From assembly GCF_001661345.1 (NCBI RefSeq), contig NW_017962928.1:1-64000 (forward strand): 64,000 bases of DNA. Reading direction: 5' to 3'. Below, piece by piece: positions 1 through 11,550 of the stretch. The translations under genes and the position numbers were made by a program. Source of the DNA: Ascoidea rubescens DSM 1968. Its lineage: Eukaryota; Ascomycota; Saccharomycetes; Ascoideales; Ascoideaceae. A model generated the notes under the pieces. That model searched no databases and was not told where the DNA came from. It saw nothing but the letters and a program-made list of their open reading frames with translations. Positions within the stretch are counted from its first letter, which is position 1. Every line of letters starts with the position of its first letter.

Positions 1-432
1 TTTACGATACAAATCTGAATGACAATGATGCAATGGTATTGTTGATCATATATATAATACTATACTAGATGACAAAATCATGATCTTAATGTCGACTGAA
101 CTATGAATTAAAAACGGAAATCACAAACAAAACAAACAACACAAACAACACAAACAACACAAACAACACAAACAATACAAACAACACAAACAATACAAAC
201 AATACAAACAACAGTTCTGTTGCAAATAATTTTGGTTATTGAATTAAATCTTGAATCGAGATTTGGTAACTGAAATTGGGAATTGAGAATTGAGAATTGA
301 TTAAACATAAAACAAGTATAAAACAAGCATATACAAATGCAAAACAAACAACACAAATCTTTAAATTCTTTAAATTCTTCAAATTCTTTAAATTAATGTC
401 TGTTAAACTCCATACTCTATGGCTTCATCGCT
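1..432. other. THS1 downstream region
   Basis: AT-rich 3' flank of the threonyl-tRNA synthetase gene, which ends at 433 on the minus strand. It holds a 9-bp tandem repeat (132-212) and short TTCAAATTC-like runs near 360-395. No other gene is visible. Confidence 0.6.
132..212. repeat. 9-bp tandem repeat (ACAAACAAC type)
   Basis: About nine copies of a 9-bp unit related to ACAAACAAC, with a few units carrying a T (ACAATACAA). Read by eye as a simple minisatellite in the THS1 3' flank. Confidence 0.85.
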
Positions 433-2652
433 TTATAATATGTTGTCATCTCTCTTGTCCTCCTTGAGCTTCACCAACTTGGGAATCACATCTGCCAACA
501 ACACCATCTCGTTCTTGGTCTGCAAATCTTGGATGTCGCGGTTTCGGATGTTCACTGACTTGGACTCCATCTCCTGCTCACCCACAATGAAGATGAAGTT
601 GTATCGTTGCATCTGCCCAGTTCGAATCTTCTTCTGCAACGTATTGCCTGACACATCAACGTCGGCCCAGAACCCATGCTCGCTCTTCAACTGCTCTTGC
701 ACTTGCTGCGCATACTCAAAGTACTTCACTCCCACAGGAACAACCAATATCTGTCTGGGCGACAACCAGAAGGGCCACTTGCCAGCATAGTGCTCCGTCA
801 AAATGGCTGTCATTCTCTCAATGGACCCGTAGATGGCCCTGTGAATCATAACAGGCCTGGACACCTTGTTCGAGTCCTCAGAGTTGTACTCCAACCCAAA
901 TCGGTTGGGCAACTGGAAGTCCAACTGGATAGTTGCACACTGGTGCCATCTTCGCAATGCATCTGAGATCATGATGTCGATCTTGGGCCCGTAGAATGCT
1001 CCATCTCCCTCGTTGAGTTCCCACTTACCTCCCCAGGCATCGAGTGACTCTGCCAACTTGGCCTCAGCACTGTTCCATGTTTCGATCTCACCAACATACT
1101 TCTCAGGTCTTGTCGACAACTCCATCTTGAACTCAAACCCAAAGATCCCGTACACATACTTCAAAAATTCAAAGATGTTCGATATTTCGCTGCCAATTTG
1201 CTCCTCGGTGCAGAAGATGTGGGCGTCGTCCTGCTGGAATCGTCTCACCCTCGTCAACCCACTCAATGCTCCAGAAAACTCATTTCGGTGGATCACCCCA
1301 AAATCAGCGACTCTCCAGGGAAGCTCCCGGTATGACCTCTCTCTGGACTTGAACATGATGCAGTGCCCAGGACAGTTCATGGGCTTCAATCCAAAGTGCT
1401 CCTTTTCCACATCAAACGTGAACATGTTTTCCTTGTAGTTGCCCCAGTGCCCCGAAATCTCCCACAACTTGGAGTTAAACATGTTGGGCGTGATCACTTC
1501 TTCATACCCTCTCTTCTTGTACTGCGACCTTAGCAACTCAACTAGCGAATTGTAGATTCTGGCCCCATGGGGCAACCAGAAACACGACCCAGGCGACATT
1601 TCATTGAACAAAAACAATTCCTGCTCCCGCCCAATCTTGCGGTGGTCTCGCGAAGCTGCCTCAGCAAGAAACTTCAAGTGCTCGGTCATCTGCTTTTTGT
1701 CCGGAAACGAAATACCATAGATTCTCTGCAACGAGTCGTTGTTGCTGTCTGCCAAAAAGTACGACGACGAGTTCTTCAATATCTTGAAGCTCTTCACCTT
1801 CCCGGTGTTGGTCAAATGGGGCCCCATGCACAAGTCGATCAATGGCCCACAGCGGTACACTGTGGTCGACGAGTTGTCAGCAACCTTGGTTTGGATCATG
1901 TACGTCTTGTATTTCGAGTACTCAAACATCTTCAATAGGTTTTCCTTCGACACCACCAATCGCTCGAACTTCTGTTTCTGCTTGACGGCAACCTTGGCCA
2001 CATTCTCAATCGCACTGAAATTGTCTGGTGTCACACTGTCCTCCACAGCAAAGTCATAGAAAAACCCATCAGACACTGGGGGCCCATGGCATAGAAGACA
2101 CCCCAAATTCAACTCGCAGCTCTCTCCTAAAATGTGTGCTGACGAGTGGTGGAACACCTTTCTCCCATCCTCACTCTCAAAGTCCAAGAACTCCACCTTA
2201 CTGTCTGTCTCTAGGGGCCTTTCCAAGTCCCATAGCTCGCCATTCACCCTGGAAATGCACTGTTTCTCGCCAAACGACTTGCCAATGCCATTTGCAATCT
2301 CCAATGGCGACGTCTCCCACGAGACTCCCTCAACGGTCTTGCCGTCCTTGAGTGTGATCTGGATTGCAACCCTGGGTTTCAATGCCACTTCCTTGTCGTA
2401 TTCGGCTTTCAACTGCTCAAACAACTCAATTCTTGACTTGATGAACTCTGGTTGTGGATCAAGAAACAATGGGTTTTGGTTTCCCTTTGCCTTGAGTTTT
2501 GGCTTGGACTTCGCATTAGCATTAGCATTAGCATTTCCTTTGGACTTGGCCTGTTTGGAGGCCTGTTTTTTGTCATCGACTTGGTCTTTGATCTTCACGC
2601 TTTCTAGTTTTTCAGCGACATTGTCAACCTTTGTCTCTTCAGAGGCTGTCAT
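433..2652 (-). CDS. THS1: cytosolic threonyl-tRNA synthetase
   Basis: 739-aa class II aminoacyl-tRNA synthetase that charges tRNA-Thr. The order of parts is typical of the eukaryotic enzyme: a Lys-rich N-terminal extension (1-60) with an Asn-Ala repeat at 40-47, a TGS domain (about 94-160), the editing domain with HHSSAH at 168-173, and the catalytic core with MNCPGH at 425-430 followed by the DDAHIFC segment. A C-terminal anticodon-binding domain closes the protein. The ATG at 2652 is the natural start and gives a length close to the yeast Ths1 family. No organellar targeting peptide is evident, so cytosolic, although yeast THS1 genes can be dual-purpose. By eye I found no in-frame CTG codon in the whole gene. 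It is followed by a microsatellite and preceded by about 700 bp that it shares with the 3' end of TEF1. Confidence 0.97.
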   Translation of the reverse strand: MTASEETKVDNVAEKLESVKIKDQVDDKKQASKQAKSKGNANANANAKSKPKLKAKGNQNPLFLDPQPEFIKSRIELFEQLKAEYDKEVALKPRVAIQITLKDGKTVEGVSWETSPLEIANGIGKSFGEKQCISRVNGELWDLERPLETDSKVEFLDFESEDGRKVFHHSSAHILGESCELNLGCLLCHGPPVSDGFFYDFAVEDSVTPDNFSAIENVAKVAVKQKQKFERLVVSKENLLKMFEYSKYKTYMIQTKVADNSSTTVYRCGPLIDLCMGPHLTNTGKVKSFKILKNSSSYFLADSNNDSLQRIYGISFPDKKQMTEHLKFLAEAASRDHRKIGREQELFLFNEMSPGSCFWLPHGARIYNSLVELLRSQYKKRGYEEVITPNMFNSKLWEISGHWGNYKENMFTFDVEKEHFGLKPMNCPGHCIMFKSRERSYRELPWRVADFGVIHRNEFSGALSGLTRVRRFQQDDAHIFCTEEQIGSEISNIFEFLKYVYGIFGFEFKMELSTRPEKYVGEIETWNSAEAKLAESLDAWGGKWELNEGDGAFYGPKIDIMISDALRRWHQCATIQLDFQLPNRFGLEYNSEDSNKVSRPVMIHRAIYGSIERMTAILTEHYAGKWPFWLSPRQILVVPVGVKYFEYAQQVQEQLKSEHGFWADVDVSGNTLQKKIRTGQMQRYNFIFIVGEQEMESKSVNIRNRDIQDLQTKNEMVLLADVIPKLVKLKEDKRDDNIL

Positions 2653-3222
2653 GGTCAGATTGATCTAATTAATGAAATAAATAAGTAAACAAGTAAATAA
2701 GTAAACAAGCAAACTAAGTAGATAAGTAATCAATTAATGTAAAAAACTATTGTTGCAACTCAAATGGTGCTGCAAGATGCTCAGAATATGAAAAGTGTCA
2801 ACAGTATAGTAGTATAGTATCTCCAAATATCAATAGCAGCTCAAATCCGCCACAGATGCTATCTTATATTTCGTTCTGCTCGAGCCCAATTGGTAAGGAG
2901 ATTGTTGATAAATAACAGCACGGTATCTCTGAAAAATTTTTAGAAGCGATCCATGAGTCACTATCCGTGCCGTGGCTATCCGGCGGCATCCGTTATCGTT
3001 GGCGTTTCACCAGCCTGGTTTGTGTGTGGCACGCACACGCATTAGGCCGAAATAGGCTGTTGGATGTGGTGTGTGGCGGTGCCAGTGTCATTCCAAATTA
3101 GGAAAGTTTTAATTACTACGATTGAGCAAACAGATGTTTAATCCTAAATAAACTGTTATATAGAAATGAGAATTAGTCAAGCATACAAAACAAAACAAAA
3201 CAAAATAACAAAAAAAAATAAC

Positions 3223-3289
3223 AAAATATAAAATATAAAATATAAAATATAAAATATAAAATATAAAATATAAAATATAAAATATAAAA
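3223..3289. repeat. 7-bp tandem repeat (AAAATAT)
   Basis: About nine near-perfect AAAATAT units in the TEF1 3' UTR or flank, directly followed by a different 8-bp repeat. Confidence 0.9.
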
Positions 3290-3292
3290 CCT

Positions 3293-3355
3293 AAATACCC
3301 AAATACCCAAATACCCAAATACCCAAATACCCAAATATTCAAATACTCAAATACC
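3293..3355. repeat. 8-bp tandem repeat (AAATACCC)
   Basis: About eight AAATACCC-like units. The array ends about 8 bp from the TEF1 stop codon (TGA read on the minus strand at 3363-3365), so the TEF1 3' UTR is made of this array and the AAAATAT array. Confidence 0.9.
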
Positions 3356-3362
3356 TATATCC

Positions 3363-4742
3363 TCATTTCTTCGATGTCTTGATCGCAACTTTAGTCACTT
3401 TGGCAAATGTTGGTTCGGACTTATCCACCTTTTTAATTACACCAACACCAACTGCCTGTCTCATGTCCCTGACAGCAAATCTGCCGAGTGGTGGATACTC
3501 AGCAAATGCTTCAACACACATTGGCTTGAATGGGACCATTCTGACAATAGCAGCATCGCCGGATTTGAGTGACTTTGGTTCTTCTTCCAATGTCTTGCCA
3601 CTTCTTCGGTCGATCTTGGTCAACAATTCAGAGAACCTGCAAGCAATGTGAGCAGTGTGGCAATCCAACACTGGAGAATAGCCGGCAGAGATGTGTCCAG
3701 GGTGGTCCAAGATAATAATCTGAGCATCAAACGACTTGCAGCCCTTTGGTGGGTCGTTCTTAGCATCGCCACAAACGTTGCCTCGTCTGATATCTTTGAC
3801 AGAAACATTCTTCACATTGAATCCAACATTGTCACCTGGAACACCTTGTGGCAAAGACTCGTGGTGCATTTCAACAGATTTGACCTCAGTGGTGACACCA
3901 ACTGGAGCAAAAGTAACAACTTGGCCTGGCTTGATCACACCAGTTTCGACTCTGCCAACTGGCACAGTTCCAATACCACCGATTTTGTACACGTCTTGCA
4001 ATGGCAAACGCAATGGCTTGTCAGTGGGTCTGGTTGGTGGCTCAATCGAGTCAATAGCTTCTAGTAAAGTCTTGCCGCCATAATTTCTAACTTTGGTTTC
4101 TTTGGTCCAGCCCTTGTACCATGGACAGTTGCAGGAGGGCTCAACCATGTTGTCGCCATTCCACCCAGAGATCGGAACAAAAGGCACACTCTTGGGGTTG
4201 TAGCCCACTTTCTTGATGAAACTGGACACCTCTTTTATGATCTCCAAAAATCTTTTACCATCCCATTTGACAGAGTCCATCTTGTTCACAGCAACGATTA
4301 GCTGTCTGACACCCAACGTGTATGCTAGCAACGCGTGTTCTCTGGTTTGCCCATCCTTAGAGATGCCAGCTTCAAACTCACCAACACCTCCAGCAACAAT
4401 CAAAATAGCACAGTCAGCTTGAGAGGTGCCTGTGATCATGTTCTTGATGAAATCTCGGTGCCCTGGAGCATCAATAACAGTGACATAGTATTTGGGTGTC
4501 TCGAATTTCCACAAAGCAATATCAATGGTGATCCCTCTTTCTCTTTCGGCTTTTAATTTGTCCAAAACCCAGGCGTATTTAAACGAGCCCTTGCCCATCT
4601 CAGCAGCTTCTTTTTCAAACTTCTCAATAGAACGCTTGTCAATACCTCCGCATTTATAGATCAAATGGCCTGTGGTAGTTGATTTGCCAGAATCAACATG
4701 GCCGATAACAACAATACTAACATGTTGTTTTTCTTTGCCCAT
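3363..4742 (-). CDS. TEF1: translation elongation factor eEF1A
   Basis: 458-aa GTP-binding factor that delivers aminoacyl-tRNA to the ribosome. The G1 loop [14 protein letters not shown] (G3) and NKMD (G4) are intact, and the C-terminus ends SKK as in yeast eEF1A. The open frame runs 29 codons further upstream to a non-ATG codon at 4829, but the family's start [15 protein letters not shown] lies at 4742, and 458 aa is exactly the usual yeast length. No in-frame CTG codon was found. Only one copy lies in this window. The upstream DNA (to about 5100) is the promoter; a 5' UTR intron cannot be excluded. Tandem repeats form its 3' flank. Confidence 0.98.
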   Translation of the reverse strand: MGKEKQHVSIVVIGHVDSGKSTTTGHLIYKCGGIDKRSIEKFEKEAAEMGKGSFKYAWVLDKLKAERERGITIDIALWKFETPKYYVTVIDAPGHRDFIKNMITGTSQADCAILIVAGGVGEFEAGISKDGQTREHALLAYTLGVRQLIVAVNKMDSVKWDGKRFLEIIKEVSSFIKKVGYNPKSVPFVPISGWNGDNMVEPSCNCPWYKGWTKETKVRNYGGKTLLEAIDSIEPPTRPTDKPLRLPLQDVYKIGGIGTVPVGRVETGVIKPGQVVTFAPVGVTTEVKSVEMHHESLPQGVPGDNVGFNVKNVSVKDIRRGNVCGDAKNDPPKGCKSFDAQIIILDHPGHISAGYSPVLDCHTAHIACRFSELLTKIDRRSGKTLEEEPKSLKSGDAAIVRMVPFKPMCVEAFAEYPPLGRFAVRDMRQAVGVGVIKKVDKSEPTFAKVTKVAIKTSKK

Positions 4743-5546
4743 TATTAATTTGATAATGCAATCACAGTATTTGATATAAAAAAAAAATTCCAGGTAGAAT
4801 ATCAGGTAGAATATCAGGTAGTTCACCATTGTTTAAATATAAATTCTTTTACCGAAATCATTGTTGATTTCAAATCAATCAATATACAGCGTGCCACTAG
4901 TTTGAGGAATACCCGAAAACAATCTGCACCACTTAAATCAAAATAGCAAACTCTCTTGAAGCAATGAGTCAGAGCAGACAGCAGAAATTGCTGATTTGAA
5001 ATCACGATAAATTTGGAATCAGCTGTGCATTGTTGAGTAAGTAAACTGAAGGTGTATTATTCCACACCAGGAAGTATAATTCAATGCGAGCACAAATACG
5101 CAATGCTCTGCAAATCACTCATGTTGGATATATTTCAACATCAAGCAACACACTCACTTCGATCAATGCACCAAATTTTATTGCAAAGTACTGGTAAGTT
5201 GGAAGCGTAGACACAGAAATACTTTGTTTATTTAGTCTGCTTAGTCTGCTTAGTCTGCTTAGTCTGCTTAGTCTGCTTTCCTGCTAATATCACCTCACGA
5301 ATCAAGCACCATATCTACTTACAACACACACTTTTCAAACCATTACAGTCCTCAAAGTGCAACTCACCAAACAAAAATCTCCACAAGAACCACACCAGCC
5401 TTCTGTCATTAAAACCACAATAGCTTACATTCCCTTCAATCCACTGCATTCAATACAATCAACAATACGATACTTCTATTATAACCATTGATACCGTCAA
5501 CAGTAAAAAACCTCATTCATTCACTCATGATAATTATTCTGACAAT
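4743..5546. other. TEF1 upstream region
   Basis: Promoter and 5' UTR of TEF1 (minus strand), then gene-poor DNA. A short plus-strand frame starts at ATG 5084 and encodes a basic, Ser/Thr-rich peptide (MRAQIRNALQITHVGYISTS...) of 37 codons. Its stop overlaps a GTAAGT donor-like sequence near 5200. It resembles a mitochondrial presequence, but no second exon was found. The 9-bp repeat at 5232-5276 follows. Confidence 0.4.
5232..5276. repeat. 9-bp tandem repeat (TTAGTCTGC x5)
   Basis: Five perfect head-to-tail copies of TTAGTCTGC in the region between TEF1 and the sirtuin remnant. Confidence 0.92.
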
Positions 5547-5745
5547 ATGAAACCTTCTGCTGTGTTTTATGATAAATCTTTGCCTGAAAAACCTCATACA
5601 TGTGCTGATTCCAATTTCTTTGGGGAGATTGATTTATTGGTAGTTGCTGGAACTTCCTAGGTCTTTTATTCCTTTGCAAATTTACCTTAGGAATTTAGTG
5701 AATCCTGTCAAAGAGTCCAAAATTCATTCTCAAAATTTTTAGGAA
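5547..5745 (+). pseudogene. sirtuin (Hst2-like) remnant
   Basis: A small fragment reads as the C-terminal half of a Sir2-family deacetylase catalytic domain. MKPSAVFYDKSLPEK corresponds to the 'xKPxxVFFGExLP' segment. EIDLLVVAGTS corresponds to the conserved 'DLLIVxGTSL'. After a stop in the same frame at 5658-5660 come VFYSFANLP and then another stop before EFSESCQRVQNS, matching 'VYPFASLPEEIPxxxxRVxxN' of Hst2 proteins. The order and spacing are right for the family, but the Rossmann-fold N-terminal half and the zinc cysteines are not found upstream. I infer a decayed host gene or gene fragment. Alignment is from memory of the family. Confidence 0.65.
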
Positions 5746-6158
5746 TTGTTTTGTATTATTTAAATTTCTTTTCATTTGGTGTGCTGTTTTAGATTTCCAT
5801 TTTTCTTCTTTTATTGTTATTCCTTGTTTTTGCACTGATTTATATTTGAAATATATAAAATGTAATTCAAGTTATAAAAATTATTTCCTTTCCCAGATTT
5901 GATTCTGAAAAGTATTGTTTTGATTTTCTTGTTTTCTGATGGTCATTTATATCTCTTCAATAATAATAATACAAATAAATTGAATTGAATTGAATTAATT
6001 AAATTAAATTAAATTACATCGTTCGATAATTAGTGTTTTCTTATTTATCATCAAAGATATTCAACTATTTCTTTCTTGAACCACACATACATTTTCAACC
6101 AAAACAACATAAATTTTATTTTTTCTGTCCTTTTACTATTTTTCATTATCAAAATGAC
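5746..6158. other. AT-rich spacer between two gene remnants
   Basis: Low-complexity AT-rich DNA with a short AAATT repeat near 5980-6015. No coding signal was recognised. Confidence 0.5.
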
Positions 6159-7015
6159 TTAAATAAATACAAATTGTTTTAGTGCTTTAAACAATTCTTC
6201 TTCCTCCCAATTAGAAATCTCATTACCATGCAAATTAATCATCTTTATATTTCCTATTTCTGTCATATTTTTGATTATAGAAATTTGGTTCCCAGAAAGT
6301 TCAATTCAGGTGAATTAACAACTTTTGACAAATTCTCAATTTTATAGATCAAATTGTCAGCAAGATTCAAGTTATTTAATGCAATTAAATTTGACAACCC
6401 ATCAATTTCTCCGATACAATTATCACTAAAGTCAAGTCTTGTGAGGTTGACTAACTTATCCAAATTTTCGATAATTTGGATCTTACTTTTTGATAAATCC
6501 AAGCTGGTTAAATTAACAAATTGGTCCAAATTTTCAATTTTATCAATTCCGTTGCATGATAAGTTCAAGATGGCTAGATTAACCAATTTTTGCACATTTC
6601 CAATCTTTGTTATTCCTGTTTTAATTAATAACAAAATTTGTAAATTGGACAACTTGTCTAAATTTTGAAAGAAATACCTTAAATTTTTGCAGCGATTTAA
6701 TAATCAAAACTTGAATAGATAAAAGTCATCAAAATGAATCTTTAAACAAGATTGATAATTACAAGGAGACAGATGAATCAATGTTGAATTTCGGAATAGT
6801 ACTTTTGATGCACAAAACTTAACTGAAGCATTATCTGATAAAGTGAATAACCATACTTTATCCATTGGTAACCAAAAGAATATCATATTCATCAACTTAA
6901 TCAGCATTATGTGATAAAAGTGTTTGCATGATAGTATCAGTTCTTGGACGTTCATTTTGTAAAGCAAATTAATGATTTCCTTAATTAGACGAGGAATATA
7001 AGAGGTATGGATAAT
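6159..7015 (-). pseudogene. broken F-box / leucine-rich-repeat gene
   Basis: Read on the minus strand, an F-box-like segment begins near 6997 (IPRLIKEIINLLYK, NVQELILSCKHFYHI). No ATG lies between it and an upstream stop near 7018. The same frame meets a TGA at about 6704-6706 and then continues without shift into LRRs: NLQILLLIKTGITKIG, LAILNLSCNGIDKIENL, LTSLDLSKSKIQIIENL, LTRLDFSDNCIGEIDGL, LNNLNLADNLIYKIENL. After about 6300 the frame changes and one more repeat plus a capping segment (IELSGNQISIIKNM, MINLHGNEISNWEEEEL) runs to a stop at 6159. The repeats are the 22-residue SDS22-like type. A missing start, an internal stop and a frameshift indicate a host pseudogene. A remaining 125-codon ORF (6275-6652) could still be translated as a free LRR peptide, which I think is unlikely. 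Confidence 0.75.
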
Positions 7016-7017
7016 CT

Positions 7018-7062
7018 AGAGATGAATAAGAGATGAATAAGAGATGAATAAGAGATGAATAG
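7018..7062. repeat. 11-bp tandem repeat (GAGATGAATAA x4)
   Basis: Four copies of GAGATGAATAA just upstream (minus-strand sense) of the F-box remnant. Confidence 0.85.
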
Positions 7063-8145
7063 GATATGGATAGGGTATGAATAAAAAAAGAATGGCCATT
7101 GCATTTAAACAGCAACTTGTGCCATTAATCAAAGACATTACTAAAGACAAACTAGTAGAAATAATTTTTTATTCAACTCAGATATCTTTTCTGGGAACTA
7201 AAACAGTCATATATGTCACTATATATTAAAATTCTCTTTTGCATGGAACCCCAGTATGCTGATTTTGATTTTCTTATATTAATGTATGATTATCTTATTT
7301 ATTGTCGATAAGCTATTAAATAATGTACATTTACATATCTTGAATGCTTGATTTAATTGACCATTTAACCAAAAAGTCTATTCTATCACGATATTTTTTT
7401 TCATTTTAAAAATTCAAAAGGTTTAAACTCCAAAATATTTGAAGCCATGGTTGGAAAACATCAAAGCACGAGACGTGGTTGTCAGTATTGAATATTACTC
7501 TTGTGCTTTCTATTCGAAGATTTACAAAAACCAGGTTGACTATCAGTATTAATTTGTTTCCTTTTGCTGTTATCTATAAGTGTCATATGGAAAAATGAAA
7601 ATTTATTAATATTGTGCCTGATGTTTTTTTTGTTTTTGGATGATCATGTCAAATAAATTTTGAGTTTAGAACAATCACATTCTATTGTATTTTCAAATGC
7701 CTTAGAGGATTATATGCCAAGTTCATGAAACAATTGATGCAAACCTTTAAAATTATCTGGAATAAAAAAGCGTCAATAAATGGAATATTCTTGAAATATT
7801 TGAAATAGTAACATATAACCACTGTTTTTGTTAGTCATTACTAAAAAAACAATTCATAATGCACCACACTTATTTACGTTCTGCTCCCATATACACCGAA
7901 GTGACAAAATAACCACACTAATCACACAAATCATACCTATTGCTTCTGCTCAATTTCAACACTTTCTCAACACTTTCTCAACACTTTCATCCAACTCCAT
8001 CTCAGCAGTTTCACAAATCTAAAACTAAGCAGCAATTACGCCACTGGAAGCAATCTCGGAAGTCAAACAGACCCCCGTTCCAGACCCCTATTTGAGTGCG
8101 TCCAAGGGGGTGTAGCTAACCAGACCTCTGGTGGCATCTCGGCGC

Positions 8146-8153
8146 TATAAAAA
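8146..8153 (+). promoter_or_regulatory. TATA box of HEM15
   Basis: TATAAAAA lies 97 bp upstream of the HEM15 ATG and directly downstream of a GC-rich patch with STRE-like CCCCT/AGGGG motifs. Position and sequence fit a yeast TATA element. Confidence 0.5.
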
Positions 8154-8215
8154 AAGAGAGAAAGAGCTGAGATGAGAAGAGAAGAGAAGGCAAAAGAGTT
8201 TTGGTGGGAAAATAG

Positions 8216-9469
<1,254 letters not shown>

Positions 9470-9795
9470 TCACCACTTAAATGCTACTTTATAGATCCAG
9501 CTCCTTTGTGCTTTTCCGCTGTTTTTTCTCTTTCCCTATATATATCTCGTTATCCTTGTAAATTTCAGTTAGTATCTCTCAAATCAATTGAGTGCTATAA
9601 ATACACAATAACTGTAAAACAAACCACCCTTCCCCTTTTTTTGCCACTTGGTTTAATTTGCTTTTATAATCTCTGTGGATTGTCACTCCTAGTTCATATA
9701 TCCTTTATATACAGTACAATCAATTGATTAAAACCCTTCATTGTCGATCAATCGTCAATAAATTATCTACTCTGTTGTCAATCAATACATCTACT
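9470..9795. other. HEM15-NUS1 intergenic region
   Basis: HEM15 3' flank and NUS1 promoter. Pyrimidine-rich, with TATATA-like motifs near 9540 and 9705. Open reading continues in the NUS1 frame from a TTG at 9724, but the first ATG is at 9796. Confidence 0.5.
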
Positions 9796-11298
9796 ATGGA
9801 TGAATCATTGTATCAAGTCGACAATCAAGTCGACAATCCAGTCAACAATCCAGTTGATGATCAAATCAATGAATCTCAAAATGAAAGCCTCAAGAAAACT
9901 GAAATCAAACAAGAAAACTACTTGGGTTTATATTTTAATTCAATTCTAAATCAAATCTACGCTGTTTATACTCCAGAACAAATTCAAGCATCATTATACT
10001 TTGTTTTTTTTAGTTTAGCCTTCTTCTTCTTAAATTTATATCTTTTTGTTAAAGAAACTCTTGGTATCTTCATCGAATCCTTTTCACATTATCTAGTTGC
10101 TACTTTCAATGCCTTGAATATTTCTTTAGGTTTTCCATCGCCTTTTAAAGTTTCAAGTTTATTGTCAATCCCAAAAATCTTGAGTTTCCTCAACCCTTCA
10201 AATATCTCTTCTAATTTCTCAAAGAATTCTTTAAATCCCTTTTTAACCAATTTATATTCTCTTCATTCGAATTTGGTCGAAGCAATAACCTCTCAATTTT
10301 TGGCCACCATTGTTCCATTGAACTACATTTCGGTTCAAAAGGCCTTACTACCAACCTCTGATAATTCCCTTCCAGACCATATTTCCATTATCTTATCAAA
10401 AAACAAACGAGTCGCTTCTCCCCCTGATAATATTCAAGATCCTGAAATGAATTCAAGTGGAAATTGGACTATCCCTGAAACTCCAGAAAATTTGAAGGCT
10501 GTTTATTCAAATTATAACCATTTTGTAGCTGAATCGGAATTCAAAGCTTCGGAAAAAATCAGAATCCTAACTGAAACTGCAACAATAGCATCTTGGTGTT
10601 CTGCTTTAAAAATAAAAACGCTATCAATTTATGAGCAATCTGGTGACGCTTGGGAAAACGTTGATCATGTTTCTAATGTAATTGCCGCCGATTTAAAAGC
10701 TTTATATGGTAAATCAAAGCACCCCTCTGTTAAAATCGTTAATTTCAATTCTGGAGAAACGTATTTTATTCTTCCTGACGCTGGTGTAACTCCTGCTCCA
10801 ACTGCAAATTATAATCGCTCAACAACTAAAAACGAAAATGAAAACAAAAATGGAAAGGAAAATGGAAAGGAAAATAAAAATGAAAATGAAAATGAAAATG
10901 AAAATGAGAAAGAGAAAGAGAACGAAAAATCAAATTCTCCACAAATTTCCATTTCTGATTTAATTTTCACTGAATTAACTTTAATTTTGTTATCGAAAAA
11001 AGATGGAATGGAACACTTTGCTACCTTCACAAGAAGTTTAATTAACCAAAACATATCTTCTGAAGCAAAAGTCGATCAATTAATTAACTCTGAAATCAAT
11101 CGTTATAGAAATATTAAACCTGATATTATTCTTAAACCAAATCCCAACAGACGTAATTTTCCAAATTCTTTATTAAACTTCCCATTAATTACCGATGATA
11201 CAAAAACTCTTTTTTATGCAAGAAATGAAAATTTAACTTTTAACTTTTTCATCAGAGGCATTAGATATTATTTAAAAGCTAATAATGATCAAGAATAA
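9796..11298 (+). CDS. NUS1: Nus1-like subunit of dehydrodolichyl diphosphate synthase
   Basis: 500-aa protein of the cis-prenyltransferase fold, the non-catalytic partner (Nus1/NgBR type) in the ER-membrane complex that makes dolichol precursors for glycosylation. Visible features are an N-terminal Asn/Asp-rich stretch, hydrophobic segments around residues 60-90, then DHISIILSKNKR (the strand that starts the cis-PT domain), TATIASWCSALKIKTLSIYE, LTLILLSKKDGMEH and INRYRNIKPDIILKPNP near the C-terminus. A Lys/Asn/Glu-rich insertion (about 343-380) interrupts the domain. The RXG-type C-terminal motif of Nus1 proteins is not clearly seen; the end is RGIRYYLKANNDQE. ATG 9796 is the first in the frame. 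No in-frame CTG codon. It converges with the mannosyltransferase gene. Assignment rests on motif order. Confidence 0.75.
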   Translation: MDESLYQVDNQVDNPVNNPVDDQINESQNESLKKTEIKQENYLGLYFNSILNQIYAVYTPEQIQASLYFVFFSLAFFFLNLYLFVKETLGIFIESFSHYLVATFNALNISLGFPSPFKVSSLLSIPKILSFLNPSNISSNFSKNSLNPFLTNLYSLHSNLVEAITSQFLATIVPLNYISVQKALLPTSDNSLPDHISIILSKNKRVASPPDNIQDPEMNSSGNWTIPETPENLKAVYSNYNHFVAESEFKASEKIRILTETATIASWCSALKIKTLSIYEQSGDAWENVDHVSNVIAADLKALYGKSKHPSVKIVNFNSGETYFILPDAGVTPAPTANYNRSTTKNENENKNGKENGKENKNENENENENEKEKENEKSNSPQISISDLIFTELTLILLSKKDGMEHFATFTRSLINQNISSEAKVDQLINSEINRYRNIKPDIILKPNPNRRNFPNSLLNFPLITDDTKTLFYARNENLTFNFFIRGIRYYLKANNDQE

Positions 11299-11310
11299 AA
11301 TATCATAAAT

Positions 11311-11390
11311 TATTCTTTGCTATTTTTTACTATTTTTTACTATTTTTTACTATTTTTTACTATTTTTTACTATTCTTTACTATTTTTTAT
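11311..11390. repeat. 10-bp tandem repeat (TATTTTTTAC)
   Basis: Seven to eight copies of TATTTTTTAC, some with one substitution, in the 252-bp spacer between two convergent genes, where 3' ends and terminators are expected. Confidence 0.9.
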
Positions 11391-11550
11391 TATTCTTATT
11401 AATCTTTTTTCAGATTGTATAAAATTTTATTATTTTATATATCTATCTATAAATGGTATTTCTTTATATAATTGCACTACATATACTATCTAAGTCACTT
11501 TTACATTCTCATATCTTCATTTGCTACTATTTATAATTTTTTCTTTTTTC

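Larger units (their letters stand above)
2653..3362. other. THS1 promoter and TEF1 3' flank
   Basis: The THS1-proximal part is the likely promoter. It contains a GC-rich patch at about 2945-3085 (GTGCCGTGG, CCGGCGGCATCC, GCACACGCATTAGGCC) in otherwise AT-rich DNA. The TEF1-proximal part (3180-3360) is built of tandem repeats. No gene is seen. Confidence 0.6.

Noticed and set aside
419-2668. Several plus-strand ORFs opposite THS1
   Set aside because: They are antisense shadows of a clearly identified gene.
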